Shown: positions 23,760 through 35,790 of the stretch, piece after piece
Layout of the letters: every line of letters begins with the position of its first letter
Position numbering within the stretch: position 1 is the first letter of the stretch
Assembly: GCA_037957365.1 (NCBI GenBank)
Contig: JARHVA010001426.1
Coordinates: forward strand, 1,862,501 to 1,926,500
Length of the DNA stretch: 64,000 nt
Source of the DNA: Torreya grandis
Lineage: Eukaryota; Streptophyta; Pinopsida; Cupressales; Taxaceae
Direction: 5' to 3'
Notes under the pieces: generated by a model
What the model was told of the DNA's origin: nothing
Database searches by the model: none
What the model saw: only the letters and a program-made list of their open reading frames with translations
Made by a program: the position numbers and the translations under genes

Positions 23760-25827
23760 ATATATGGGAACTGGATACATGACACATGTTGATAGTACTT
23801 CCATTAATGGTGTGTAGTACAATATTTATATCATTGAATGTTAGGCAAAAAGATTTTAAACCAATAGTAAAAGATGATGATGAAAATGAGAGACATGCAA
23901 AGTCAATAATGGATGGGTATATTGATATACCTATCCTAATGTAACATGTACCTCTCATTTAGGCCACAGAATCTTGGATTTTTAATTTTCAAATTCATAA
24001 AGGATAAAAGTGGAAACTAAGAAAAATATGAACTATTGTGAGGGTATTGCCTAGGTTTCACAACATCTTAAAATAAGATAATCAATAATTTATGGACTTT
24101 TGTTGGTCATGGTTATTTTTTTACTAACTATTTAGTGATATTGAGAATGATACAATATAATCTAATCAGGGTCAATTTAAATATAATCCTTGGCATACAA
24201 ATTATTTTATTAAAAAAATTAATGACATTCAACGAGAAAATGAGGATGAATATGAGGATACTATCCAACCAAACACAACCAAGCATGAGTGGGAGATCAT
24301 ATTGATCCTACACAAGTGACATTTTTTGCATGTTTATGATATTGATATGCTGGGTCTAAGGGATACTAATAATCAAACACCTTGGAATGTAGATAACTTG
24401 GATGAAGAACGAACAAAAAATCTCTTAAATTTATAAGCATGGTAATATAAAATGGCTTGCTTGATATGGAATAAATGGAATCTAATTTGTATTAGGAAAG
24501 CCTCAATGAGAAACAAAAAAATAGTATTTGATATAATTATTAGACATTACAATAAAGGACAAACTACACCTCTATTGTATATGATAATAGAAGGAAAGTC
24601 AAGAACAAGTAAAATCATATCTTATTAGAGGGATTAAGCTACCACTTCTAGAATTATCACAACCACAATTTTGCCTTTTTTTATTACTTGTTCCAATTAG
24701 AGTTGCAACATTTAAAATTGGTGCATCAACAATACACACAACCTTATTAATGTCTACTTTAAGATTTTGAAAAATTAGAAAAAATGCAGTTAATAAGAAT
24801 TCAAGAATAATTATAAAATGGTAGGTATATTTTTATAGACGAGATGAGATTTGTAGGTCAAAATATGCTTCAAAATATAAATTTTTGGCATGTCGATCAT
24901 TTCTAAAAAATGCTGATATGGGCTTTGTTGGAGGATATATGATTTTCATTGGGGATTTGGGACAATTATTTTTGATAACAGATAAACCTCAATATGCAAA
25001 GCAAAACACAAGTAAAATTATCATGGGAATTTTTTTTTTAAATTATTACATTTGATAGGTTTTTTATAAAAAATTATCAAAGTGAATAGCAACAAATATT
25101 TACATAACTTCTACCAAATCTAAGAGATGCACATCCAACCGTTGAACATTGGTAGTTTTTTTATGAATAAAATCAATGCTTCCTTCACTAGAAATAGTTA
25201 AAAAGGAGTTTAATGAACATATACATTTATTTTCAACAAATGAAATTGTGCACCAACACAATAAGAGAAAATTTATGCATTGAATTAGCATGTTTCCCAA
25301 AGCATTACTCCTGGGGGACGAAACAATAATGTTTCAGGATTGGATGATGAACAATTAGAAGTTAAATTATTACTTGTTAATGGCAAGGGTAATACTAACT
25401 GAAAACTTGTGAACAAAATCAGGGCTTATCAATGGTTCCCTTGGATATGTTTAAAATATTGTCTACAAACTAAGATTATCACCTTGTGAACCATCTTTAT
25501 ATGTAATGGTTCAATTCAATAACTACACAGGTACTTATTTCATTGATGCAACTCCAACTATAGTTCTAATCACTATTACAGAAAGGGTTTGTGTGTGTCA
25601 ATAACCTTTGAAATTAGCATGGAGATTCACAATCCACAAATCTCAAGGATTAACATATAACAAAGCCATAATTGATATACGACTTACAAAAAGACAAGGG
25701 TTGACCTTTGTTGCTACATCACATGTCAAGTCATTACATGTATTGAAGTTCTCATCGCCTTTTACATATGACCGGTTTGAGAGATATAAAAGTGGAAACG
25801 GAATAGATAAAGGAATATAGGAAGAAT
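23760..25827 (+). pseudogene. Helitron-type Rep/PIF1 helicase relic
   Basis: Helitron transposases join a Rep nuclease to a PIF1-family 5'-3' DNA helicase. Here only the region after the Rep core remains. ATESWIFNFQIHKG (about 23,965-24,006) matches the conserved ACEAxWRIFxFPIH segment of Helitron proteins. The helicase follows: a degraded Walker A, MIIEGKSRTSKII (about 24,580-24,618); VATFKIGASTIHTT (about 24,703-24,745); Walker B region MIFIGDLGQL (about 24,941-24,970). Then come NLRDAHPTVEHW (about 25,119-25,155), GLINGSLGYV, VQFNNYTGTYFIDATPTIV and motif VI, LAWRFTIHKSQGLTYNKAIID (25,611-25,673). The final 70 codons, to 25,820, are open. Stops and shifts elsewhere make it dead. Intervening spacing is shorter than usual, suggesting internal deletion. 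A host PIF1 gene is less likely because of the upstream FPIH segment. Confidence 0.8.
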
Positions 25828-26660
25828 AAAATTTTCAATTATTAATAAATCAAAAATATAAAATTTGAATATCATAAATTTATTGTTATACTAATAATAT
25901 ATCATATATTTATATTTATGTTTTACTAATACTATATTACTCTTTATTTCACATTGTAATAATTATATTAAATAAAACAAAATGAATATTAAAATTAAAT
26001 CTATTAATTTTTGTAATGAACAATAAATACTTATTTTTAATATATTTATATAATAAAAATCTATATACAAAATACATATTTTATTAATATCACAGATATA
26101 ATATATAAAAATATCAAATATAATATATTTCAACATCTTTTATATAAATTTATCTTATCTATATACTATTCAAAATTAAGACCAACTCTTCAAAAAATTT
26201 GATGAGAGGTTTTGGAAAAGCAAACAAATAATATTTAAGGCATAACTAGGCTCAATAAAGCACAACTAACAGCAATTAACATTGTTCTTTATACAAATTA
26301 TCATCTGAACCATGGCATCCGACCACATTGTTCTTTATACAATCATCTGAAGCTTCTCGAATTGTGGCGTGGAAGGATTACAAAAGATTAAACATATGAA
26401 TAGAATAGCCAGGAAAATTATGCGGAAGTCAAGATGATGTGAGAGAGCATTTGCACACGTTAATTGATAGCTTACTTGACTAAATTTTAACAGAAAAAAC
26501 AAGACTTTCGTATCATTTTTGTTTTCTATCATTTTTCTTGTCCATTTAATGCGAGATTACTTTTTAATTTTTTTATCATCGACCATGTATTTAGGGAAAG
26601 ATAAACATTATATGAAATTTATTTTCTGTTGTCCATTTAATACTAAAGCGACTTTTGAAT
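25828..26660. other. AT-rich intergenic sequence
   Basis: Extremely AT-rich; it could contain the Helitron 3' end, but no CTRR terminus with hairpin could be assigned. Confidence 0.45.
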
Positions 26661-26679
26661 GATTTCGAGTATATATGAA

Positions 26680-27448
26680 CAGATTGGATTAGAAAAGTCT
26701 ATTATGAATAAAATAAACTATTTACATTATATTAGATTTATATTAAAATGTAAATTTGTCTTATCTTTTGGTTGTTCATTTAGTATTTGATTGAAATGAT
26801 TCAATTTAATATTAGATTGACATAATTGATTTGAAAATTAAATAAAAAAACTTTTACTATAATCGTTATTTTCCTTGTCTATTTAATATTAGATTGTTCA
26901 GTCTTGATAAATTCTTCCTTTCATTATTATTGGATCACAACATAAATATTGATTTGACTAATTTATATAAATTATTTATATTATCTTAAATTTATAATAA
27001 AATATAAATTTGTCTTATATTTTTGTTGTCTATTTAATATTTGATTGAATTGACTCAATTTAATATCAGATTGATATGATAATGAATCCGAATACCAACA
27101 AGAACAAGAAAATTACCAATACATCAAGATCTTGAAATAATATTCGGAATTGATTTAGGTTCATTATCATATTAATCCAATATTAAATTGAGTCAATTCA
27201 ATCAAATACTAAATAGACAACAAAAATATAAGACAAATTTATATTTTATTATAAATTTAATATAATATGAATAATTTATATAAATTAGTCAAATCAATAT
27301 TTAAGTTATAATTTTCTTGTTCTTGTTAGTATTCGGGTTCATTATAATATCAATTCGATATTAAATTGAGTCAATTCAATCAAATACTAAATAGACAATA
27401 AAAATATAAGACATTTATATTTTATTATAAATTTATTATGGATTGATA
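26680..27448. repeat. ~260-bp tandem repeat with inverted duplications
   Basis: Direct copies share TATTATATTAGATTTATA-TAAAATGTAAATTTGTCTTA-like sequence at about 26,708 and 26,968, so the period is about 260 bp. Another copy lies beyond the gypsy element near 33,345. From about 26,945 to 27,085 the sequence recurs as its reverse complement at about 27,160-27,305, and a shorter inverted copy lies at 27,340-27,430. Between the arms are short pieces of the adjacent LTR end (27,085-27,155 in direct and 27,307-27,340 in inverted orientation). Confidence 0.8.
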
Positions 27449-27970
27449 TGATAATGAACCCAAATACTAACAAGAACAAAAAAATTACCAATAGGTCAAG
27501 ATTTTGAAATAATACTCGGAATTGATTTGTATTGATTGCTTGAAATAATTACAAAACCACACCATACTTAAATAAGTCTCAACTCAAAATTTAGAGTTTA
27601 CATGCAAAATTCAAAAAAAAAAATTTATTTTAAAAAACTCTCGAAATAATTCAAAAATCTCTCGAAATATCTTAAACACTATAATTAGACTATGAGAAAC
27701 AAATTCAACTAAATTTGATATCTAGTTTTAAAAATATATAATTTTTAAAAATATAAAATAAAACTCCAAAAAAACATTAAATCATGATTTTGGACCCTTA
27801 GATGATTATGTATGGCCTCCAAAAAATATCAAAAATATTCCTAGGTAGGTAGATCTTCTTAGGGACATCAACGTACATTTTGATACGGTCATTTTGGCAT
27901 GTGGAAGAGTTAAAACAAACCTATGGATCAAAAATTATGGCCTCTGAAAGGTTGCCCTATTTTTTTTGCA
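27449..27970 (-). repeat. Chromovirus 3' LTR
   Basis: About 522 bp, beginning TGATAATGAAC and ending TTTTTTTTGCA on the plus strand, so TG/CA ends are kept. It aligns along its whole length with 32,578-33,111, including CTTGAAATAAT, GATTGCTTGAAATAATTACAA and GAAAGGTTGCC. Confidence 0.9.
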
Positions 27971-27984
27971 TCATTCTCCTCTAG

Positions 27985-28368
27985 TTGAAAACAACTCAGT
28001 GCCTGTGAGTTGCCCTGATTATACTACTACTACTTTTTATTATCAATTTTCTTTAACTCTCATTCTATAATCCAAGTGTTATCTTCTTTCTGCAATCCTT
28101 CCCACTATATCAAATCCCTGTTATAATTCCCTTGCCTTATGTTCACTGTCTTCATATCCAAAACCTGCATTATTTTTTCTTTCTTCTTCTTTGGAACCCA
28201 CTGCTCCCAATTTACTTCTTCATCTTCGCCATCTTCTTCATATAATTCATATAAATATGAAACATTAAATATTTGAGATATATTAAAATTATATAGTAAA
28301 CTCACCTCATATGCGTTATCATTTATTTTCTTCACAATTCTACATGGCCAAATTTTCTTGTACTTCAT
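27985..28368 (-). pseudogene. Chromovirus integrase C-terminus and chromodomain
   Basis: The open frame 28,105-28,368 encodes the integrase C-terminal part (PCRIVKKINDNAYEVSL, then FNVSYLYELYEED). The chromodomain follows: VPKKKKEKIMQVLD at its start, then QGNYNRDLI, a stop, WEGLQKEDNTWIIE and a further stop. The aromatic W..L....TW pattern of chromodomains is kept. In live chromoviruses this domain is thought to guide integration to chromatin marks. Confidence 0.8.
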
Positions 28369-28369
28369 T

Positions 28370-29400
28370 TTATTGTATGTACCTTTAAAAAATATTTTTT
28401 TCTCAAGTAAACCATTACCAACTCTCCTTCTTCAAATACCTTGGATCTTCTTTTAACATTTGTTGTTGCTTTATATTTCTCATTACTTTTCTACAACATT
28501 CTTCTTACTCCTAATTGCTACATATGCTCTGCAAATGCTTCTACATCATCACTAATTCAATCTACAATTAGAAATTGTACCAAATCTAAAATATCCATAA
28601 GATTTCTCTCATAAAAAATTTGAAAATATGAATTTCCTATTGATCTATTCACTGAAATGTTATATGCAAACTCAACTTGTGGTAAAGCTAAGTCTCATTG
28701 CTTTGGCTTCTCTCCCACTATGCATATCAATAAATTTTCTAAGCTCTTATTCACAACTTCTATCTATCCATCTATTTGTGGGTGATATGCACTACTAAAT
28801 TGTAGCTTAGTACCCATCGTATTCCACAAAGTCCTCCAAAAATGACTTGGAAATTTCATATCCCTATTTGAATTAATAGTTTTTGGAACACCATGTAATC
28901 TCACAATATCCATAATAAATAATTCTTCAACCCTAGTGGCATCATTGGTTTTCTTACATGTAATGAAATGAACCATTTTATAAAATCTATCTACAACAAA
29001 AAAAAATTAAGTCATTATCTCTCTATGTGTTTCGTAATCTCAACACAAAGTTTATACTCAAATCTATCCATGGTCTTCTTGAAACTAGTAATGGCATATA
29101 TAGTTTAGTATTTTGTGCATGTCCTTTAGCCACCTACCACATTTTATATCTTGAAACATACCTTGTCACATATCTCTTCATCTTTGGTCAAAAAAAAATT
29201 TCCTCCATCAAAGCTATTGTCTTCGTCTTACCAAAACATCCAACCAAACCACTACTATGTAATTCTCTTATTATATTATCTCATAGAGACCCAACTAAAT
29301 TGCATAATTTTTTCCCTTTGAAGAGATAACCTTCTTATATAAGATACTCATCATGAATAACATTTATCCCACCTATTAATAGATTCTTGCACTACTCAAC
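28370..29400 (-). pseudogene. Chromovirus integrase core
   Basis: Minus-strand frame 28,764-28,976 reads [32 protein letters not shown] (second catalytic Asp replaced or shifted in the S-D-R-D motif) and [13 protein letters not shown], the normal approach to the catalytic Glu. The sequence continues with stops to VEFAYN and on to the C-terminal domain. Upstream, toward 29,400, the zinc-binding part is recognisable but degraded. Confidence 0.75.
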
Positions 29401-30700
29401 TAACTTGCTAAAATATGGATCAGTATCATATAATTATTTAATAGTTTCAAATCCAACTAATTCACTCACCAAAGTAGTTAATAATGCTACCCTTCTACTC
29501 AATACATCAGCTACCTAATTATGCTTTCCTGATTTATGCTTTAACACAAAAGTATATATTTTTAGAAAATAAACCCACTTTGCATGCCTACTATTCATCT
29601 TATTTTGTGTATTCACATACTTCAAAGCCTCATGATATATAAATAGTATAAACTCCTTAGGTACCAAGTAATGCCTCTAATGTCTTAATGCTTGTATAAT
29701 TTCATAAAGTTCAACATCATAAGTAGAATATTTTGTTCTTACATCATTCAATTTTTCACTGAAATATACTATTGACTTTCCTTCTTGACTCAGTATAGTA
29801 CCAATTTCTATAAATGAAACATCACAATCAACGTCAAACACTTTGTTAAAATCTAGTAATGCTAAAATTAGCCTTTTTTTAATCTTCTTCTTAAAAAATT
29901 TAAAACTTTTTTTGGCTACTCTATTCCATGTATATTATTTTCTTTTCATGCAATTTGTTATTGGTGCCACAATACTACTAAATTTTTTAATAAACTTTCT
30001 TTAAAAAAGTTATTAAACCATGAAAACTTCTTACCTCTATAATACTCTTTGGAATAGGCCACTCAACAATTTTCTTTATATTTTCTTCATCTTTTTTAAC
30101 ACCATCTACTGACATACAAATATTAAAAATACCAAACTATTCTGCATAAACCTACACTTCTTCAGATTTGCATATAACTTCTCCTTTCTTAACAAATCCA
30201 TTACTATTCTCAAATATTGTAAGTTTTCTTCTTTAGTCTTACTAAATATCAAAATATCATCAAAATAAACAACCACAAACTTACCAATATATTCTCATAT
30301 CACTATATTCATCACCCTCATAAATGTGCTAGGTGTATTAGTTAATCCAAATGTCATCACCATCCAGTCATAAAAGTCATCCCTAGTCTTGAATGTAGTT
30401 CTCCACTCATTTCTTTCATGAATTCAAATCTGATAATAACCACTCCATAGATCAATCTTAGTAAAATGTTTTGCTCCTGCAAGCACATCCATCATATCAT
30501 CTAAATGAGGTATAGAAAACTTATATTTTGTTATAATTTTATTAAGTACTCTACAATCCACACACATTCTCCATCCTCCATATTTATTTGGAGTTAGCAA
30601 CATTGGTGTTGCACATGGACTTATACTCTTCCTTATCATTTTCTTTCTTAGCAACTTAGTAACTTATTTATTTAAGTTTGCATGTTCTATTGGACTAATC
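29400..30700 (-). pseudogene. Chromovirus reverse transcriptase and RNase H
   Basis: RT is clear in the open frame 30,424-30,654 ([46 protein letters not shown]). It goes on with [13 protein letters not shown], and YFDDILIFSKT (about 30,240-30,275) keeps the catalytic pair of aspartates. RNase H follows toward lower coordinates, with YFSEKLNDV near 29,755 and LKHKSGKHN*VADVLSRR near 29,510. Several stops interrupt the frame. Confidence 0.85.
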
Positions 30701-31224
30701 TTATAAGCTACTTGATTGGGTATAAATGATCCTAGAATCAAATCAATGTGATGTTGAATATCTATCTTCAATGGAAAATCATCTAGTAACTCATCAGGCA
30801 TAACATTTACATATTATTTCAACACTCTTGTTGCTTCCTTTAGTATTGCCCCTATTTTTTTTCATTATTTGCTACTAGTGCATAACAATAATCTGCTACC
30901 TTCATAGTTTAGATAAATTCTTTAGTATAGAGCATGCTTTCTATCTTCTCTTCCTCTTTAAGAGCTAGCAAATCTACCTTTGTACCACCTTTTTAAAAAG
31001 TTTGTGTTCTTTGCTCTATCATGAACTACTTTCTTGTCAAATTGCCATGATCTCAACAATAACACATGACATGCATCCATCAGAATAACATCACATCATA
31101 TTTCATCATTATAAGTTTTTCTTATAGAAAACATGATTAAGCACCTTTTATCTACTGTAACCTCATTCCCTTTCTTAAACCATGAAATCAGATAAGGGTT
31201 AGGATGCTTTTTACATTACATATT

Positions 31225-32345
31225 TAGTTTCTCTATCATTTCTTTAGAAACTATATTTTCACAACTACCACCATCTATAATTACTTTGCTTACCTTTCCA
31301 TCTGAAGTACGTCATGTTCAAAAAATACTTGATCACATCCATGCATCACCACCTTCTTTATTCCACACTTGATCCTTCCTTGGATTGATCATGGTTCTTC
31401 TCATCATGAGATTCTCTCCAACGTCAGGGGGTGAAACTTCAATATTCTGCTCTTATATTTCAGTCTCAACTAGATTTATTATTGGATGATCTTCTTGCCT
31501 CCTTTCTTGATCTTGATAGTTTGGATACTCAAATGCTTTATGCCCTTCTTCTCCACATCTATAACAAACATAAGATCTACGTTGATTCAGAAACCATCCT
31601 CTAACACCTCCATAACTTTTTCCTCTCTGAAATCATCTTCCTCTTTATTGGTATTAAAACCCTTGCCTATTATCATCTTGTCTTTCTACACCATGTGATG
31701 ACTCACCTTTATTGCCATCAAAGCCATCTCTGATGATATTAAACCCACCTTATCCCCTTATTGTATGGGATCCACCTCTTTATGGACTAATAGATGTCCT
31801 TCTAAATTTTTATCTATTTTGTTTTTCTTTCACCTTCAAAGCTAATTGATAAGCCTCCTCCATGTTAAGTATTCTATGCATGCTTAATTCATTTTTAATA
31901 AAAAAAATTCAAACCATTTACATACCTTGAAGCCATCTACTCTTTTGTTTCATCATGTTTCACTCGTATGGAAATCTTGTAAAATTCATCTGTATACTCT
32001 TGTATACTATGATCTTTTTACCTTAAATTTTGAAATTTGTTGTATAGGGTTTGTGCATAATTCATGGGAATAAATTTCTCCCTCACCTTCTTCTCCATAT
32101 TTTTTTATAAATTAACCTTCTCTTTATCTTTTCTCTAGCTCTCTTTCTGTAGGTGAACCCACCAAATCATTGCATGACCTTTCAATTTTGTACATTCAAA
32201 CTTTACCTTCTTGTCTTCTCTCATAGTCTTCCACTCGAAGAAAATTTTCATACTATTCATCCAATCTATCAACTTCACTAGTTTTAAACTACCTCCATAA
32301 TCAACCTTGATTACTTCATTCTTTTCCTCTAAACCCTGTACCATC
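31225..32345 (-). pseudogene. Chromovirus gag and protease
   Basis: Gag capsid-type sequence is in the frame 32,135-32,344 (LIDWMNSMKIFFEWK, GHAMIWWVHLQ). A zinc knuckle, CYRCGEEGHKAFEYP, is at about 31,528-31,572 with the last Cys replaced by Tyr. The aspartic protease VIIDGGSCENIV lies at about 31,253-31,288 with the D-G motif kept as DGG. Confidence 0.8.
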
Positions 32346-32577
32346 CTCTCTTCTGTTTATGGTCACTATTCTTCTTGTTCTTTTTCTTGCTGAACTTCTT
32401 CATCATGATCTGTGTTTTCCTCATCACCACCTTCTCCTCTCTACTGATTGGTGATAACCTCTATTAATTATTGAACTTATCTCTATAGGTATGTTATATT
32501 TCAATTCATTTTTGAAATACCTCCTTAATCTCTCACCATTTTTCTCTCCTCCAAGATTCAAACTTGCTCTAATACTA

Positions 32578-33111
32578 GATAATGAACTCGAATACTAACA
32601 AGAATAAGAAAATTACCAATAGGCCAAGATCTTGAAATAATATTTATAATTGATTCGTATTGATTGCTTGAAATAATTACAAACCCTCACCATGCTTAAA
32701 TAAGCCTCAACTTAGAATTTAGATTTTACATGCAAGATTTTTTTAAAAAAATTAAAATCTAAAAAAAATGCCTATTTTTAAAAACTCTAAAACTAGCTCA
32801 AAAATTCTCCAAAATATCCTAAACACTATAATTAGACAATGGGACAAAATTCAGCTAAAGTTGATGTCTATTTCTAAAAATATACAATTTCTAAAAATAA
32901 AATAAAAAATTGAAAAAATTATTAAATCATAATTTTAGACTTTCAGATAATCACATTTGACCTCCAAAAATTATCGAAGATATTCCTAATTAGATATAAC
33001 TTCTTAAAAATAACAATGTAATTTTTGATGTGGTCATTTTGGTGCATGGAAAAACTCAAACGAAGCTACGAGTCAAAATTTATGGCCTTCGAAAGGTTGC
33101 CTTATTTTTCT
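32578..33111 (-). repeat. Chromovirus 5' LTR
   Basis: Full-length partner of 27,449-27,970. Its left end has AGATAATGAAC where the partner has TGATAATGAAC, and its right end reads TTTTTCTA, so the terminal dinucleotides are mutated. The primer-binding site lies just to its left. Confidence 0.9.
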
Positions 33112-33560
33112 ATGATTAACTTGAAAATTAAAAAATAATTTTTTTTAATAAGTACTTTTCTATTTTTTTATCCATTTAATAATTGATGTTTTAAAAATAA
33201 TTTAAATATCTTTAAAGCGAACTTTATTTAAGTTTTGTTCTATTTCCCTTGTCTATTTAATATTAGATTGCTCAGTCTTGATAAATTCTTCCTTTCTTTA
33301 CCACTGGACCACAACACAAGCACTAACTTGACTGATTTATATAAACTATTCACATTATATTAAATTTATAATAAAATGTAAATTTTTTGTTCATTAAATA
33401 TTTGATTGAATTAACTCAATTTAGTATCGGATTGATATGATTGACTTGAAAATAAATTTAAAAAATATTTTAAAAAAAATAAAAATAAAATAAACATAAA
33501 CTTTTGTGATAAGCACTCTTCTATTTTGACCACAACACAAGGGTTGACTTGATTAATTTT
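33112..33560. repeat. Continuation of the ~260-bp tandem repeat
   Basis: The repeat resumes after the chromovirus. CTTGTCTATTTAATATTAGATTG at about 33,250 matches 26,876. GGATTGATATGATTGACTTG at about 33,429 is the uninterrupted form of the chromovirus insertion site. A partial copy (GACCACAACACAAG) follows near 33,517. Confidence 0.75.
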
Positions 33561-35440
33561 TATAAGAAAAATATATAAAAAAATCATATCATATTTATTT
33601 TCTACAAGACTGGTTTTTAAATTATTTACGAGCTATAATCTATCATGTATTTATGAAAAAGATAAATATTATATTAAATTTATTGTACTAATTATCATTT
33701 TACTGTAGTGGCATGTGGTGGTGGGTTAAAATATTTGTCAATATATTTATTTTTAATTTTAATATTAAAATTTGACATCCAATTCACTATCATTTTAAAA
33801 AAAAATCTTTTTTTAAACTAAAAATTTTCAATTTGATATATTAGTATAGTTAAATTGACATAATTTATTATAAATTAATGACAAATTTGTGAAGAAAGTA
33901 ATAAAATTATTAATAATTATAGTATATGAAAAATACAAAATAAAGACTCTGAGATTAATTTCTTTTAACATTTTCTAAAAATATTTATTTAAGATATTTA
34001 TAATAGTTTTCTTTGATTATTCTTATGCATTTTAATATTAGATTAACTTTTAAATTTTTATTAATTTTAATCACTAGTATTCATTAAATATTTATATAAA
34101 ATGTTGGATTAAAAAATTATAATACGTGTAAAATCAATTGTTCCCATTATTTTAGATTTATGATAATTTTTTATTAAAATGAAGTTAGATTAATTTTTAT
34201 AGAAAATTTGAAAAAATAAAATTATCAATTAAAAGAAATGAATTAAAATTATAACTTTATGAATTTAAGAGGTAAGAGTGAATTAGGATTCCTAAATTTT
34301 TAGGTGTTTTAGTATTGTATATTTAAATTAATATTAAATTATAATTTACATTAAATTATAATTTAAAAATAATATGTAAAATTATTTTAAATCTAATCAA
34401 TTAGGATGAAAATATTAAAAAATATTAAATTTATTATTTTATTATAATTCAAAATCAAAATTATAAATGGTTTTTTAAAATTATCCTTATATTTTGTAAG
34501 TTCGATCATAGGAAATAATTATTTAAATATATTAATGAAATATTTAATTTAAAATTTATAAATTTTTAATAAATAAAAAAATTATTTTTATTATAATATT
34601 GAAAATCGAAAATTGAATATTGTTTCTTAATATAATGATTAAAAATAATATATCAAAAAATAAATAAATACAATAAAATTGTAGGCGATAACATATGCAC
34701 CATAAATCAAATTTTAAAAAATAAAATAAAAAATGAAAATACAACACCGTCCACTATCGTTGAAGAAATCCTCTTGTAAATTCATTATTTGAAAGCGCAA
34801 TTATACCACCATGATCCTAAGAATTATAAAATACAACTTTGACGCCCCCCCCCCTCCCCCCCCACTAAAAAAAAAAAATCAACCTTGAGGAAATCCTTTT
34901 GTCAATTTATTTTTTTTCAATTTTATAAATTTAAGGATATGATTTTTACTAATGAAGATATTTCACAATTTGTTTTCACACGATAAAACTTGTCTTTCAC
35001 AAATTTTTTTTTTCATATTCAAGTTTAAAATGAAAAAGTGGCATTGGAATGTCATTGCACTATCAGTTGGTTTTCACATAATATTCTTATGTAGGACTCT
35101 CGATTATCATTAGAGCTGTCTTCTTAAGTTTTTCCGTCTCCTTGTTCTAGTGGTGTTATTTTTTTAATAATGTTTGATACTATTAACTTTATATTTTATT
35201 AGTATGTTATTTTTAAACTTTTAAAATTTTGACATTTGTGTCTTCGCCACCTTTTTATTTTAAATTATATAATAAATTTTATCTTTTTTAATTAATAGAT
35301 GCGTGTTAATTTCAAATAAAAATAAAACTTTAACTTTAAATATTGAAATAAAAAAAAATTAGATATATGAATTTGAGTTTTAAATTTAAATTTTAAATTT
35401 TTAAATCATAAATAAACAAAACTAACACATTAATTATTTA
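33561..35440. other. Very AT-rich sequence with a C tract
   Basis: No gene seen. A broken cytosine run (10 C, T, 8 C) at 34,845-34,863 is followed by a 12-A run, a sharp composition change that may also be prone to sequencing or assembly error. Confidence 0.6.
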
Positions 35441-35441
35441 T

Positions 35442-35790
35442 CTTCAAGGAAATTGTAAGTGATTTAATCGTTTTCCCCACCATTTAAGTGAATGACAATT
35501 TTTTATATTTATATTGATGGGCATTACCCAAAAAGGGTGACTTTTGTTAATTGTACTTCAAGGAAATTGTAAGTGATTTAATCATTTTCCCCTCCACCTA
35601 AGTGAATGGAAATTTGTTATATTTATATTGATGGGCATTATCCAAGAAGAGTGGCTTTTGCTATTTGTACTTCAAGGAAATTGTAAGTGATTTAATCGTT
35701 TTCCCCACCACTTAAGTGAATGGAATTTTTTTATATTTATATTGATAGACATTACATAAGAAGAGTGGTTTTTTGTATTTGTATTTCATC
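35442..35790. repeat. Three tandem 114-bp units
   Basis: Units start at 35,442, 35,556 and 35,670, each with CTTCAAGGAAATTGTAAGTG and ending in GATGGGCATTA...AAGAGTGGCTTTT-like sequence. Copies are about 90% alike by eye. No coding content. Confidence 0.9.

Larger units (their letters stand above)
27449..33111 (-). mobile_element. Ty3/gypsy chromovirus, LTR to LTR, inactive
   Basis: Two direct LTRs (27,449-27,970 and 32,578-33,111) bound a minus-strand internal region with gag, protease, RT, RNase H, integrase and a chromodomain in the normal gypsy order. A primer-binding site (TAGTATTAGAGC on the minus strand, about 32,562-32,573) abuts the 5' LTR and a purine tract (AGAGGAGAATGA) abuts the 3' LTR at about 27,971-27,982. 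The LTRs differ by many substitutions and small indels, which indicates an old insertion. The element sits inside the ~260-bp repeat. Confidence 0.9.

Noticed and set aside
27449..33111. Possibility that the chromovirus is still active
   Set aside because: Stops in every domain, degraded LTR ends and diverged LTRs rule out autonomous activity.
34556..34747. 63-codon minus-strand ORF rich in Phe, Ile and Leu
   Set aside because: Composition expected of AT-rich non-coding DNA; no motif.
35442..35790. Possible CRISPR-like array
   Set aside because: The units are contiguous 114-bp tandem repeats without spacers, and the DNA is plant nuclear.
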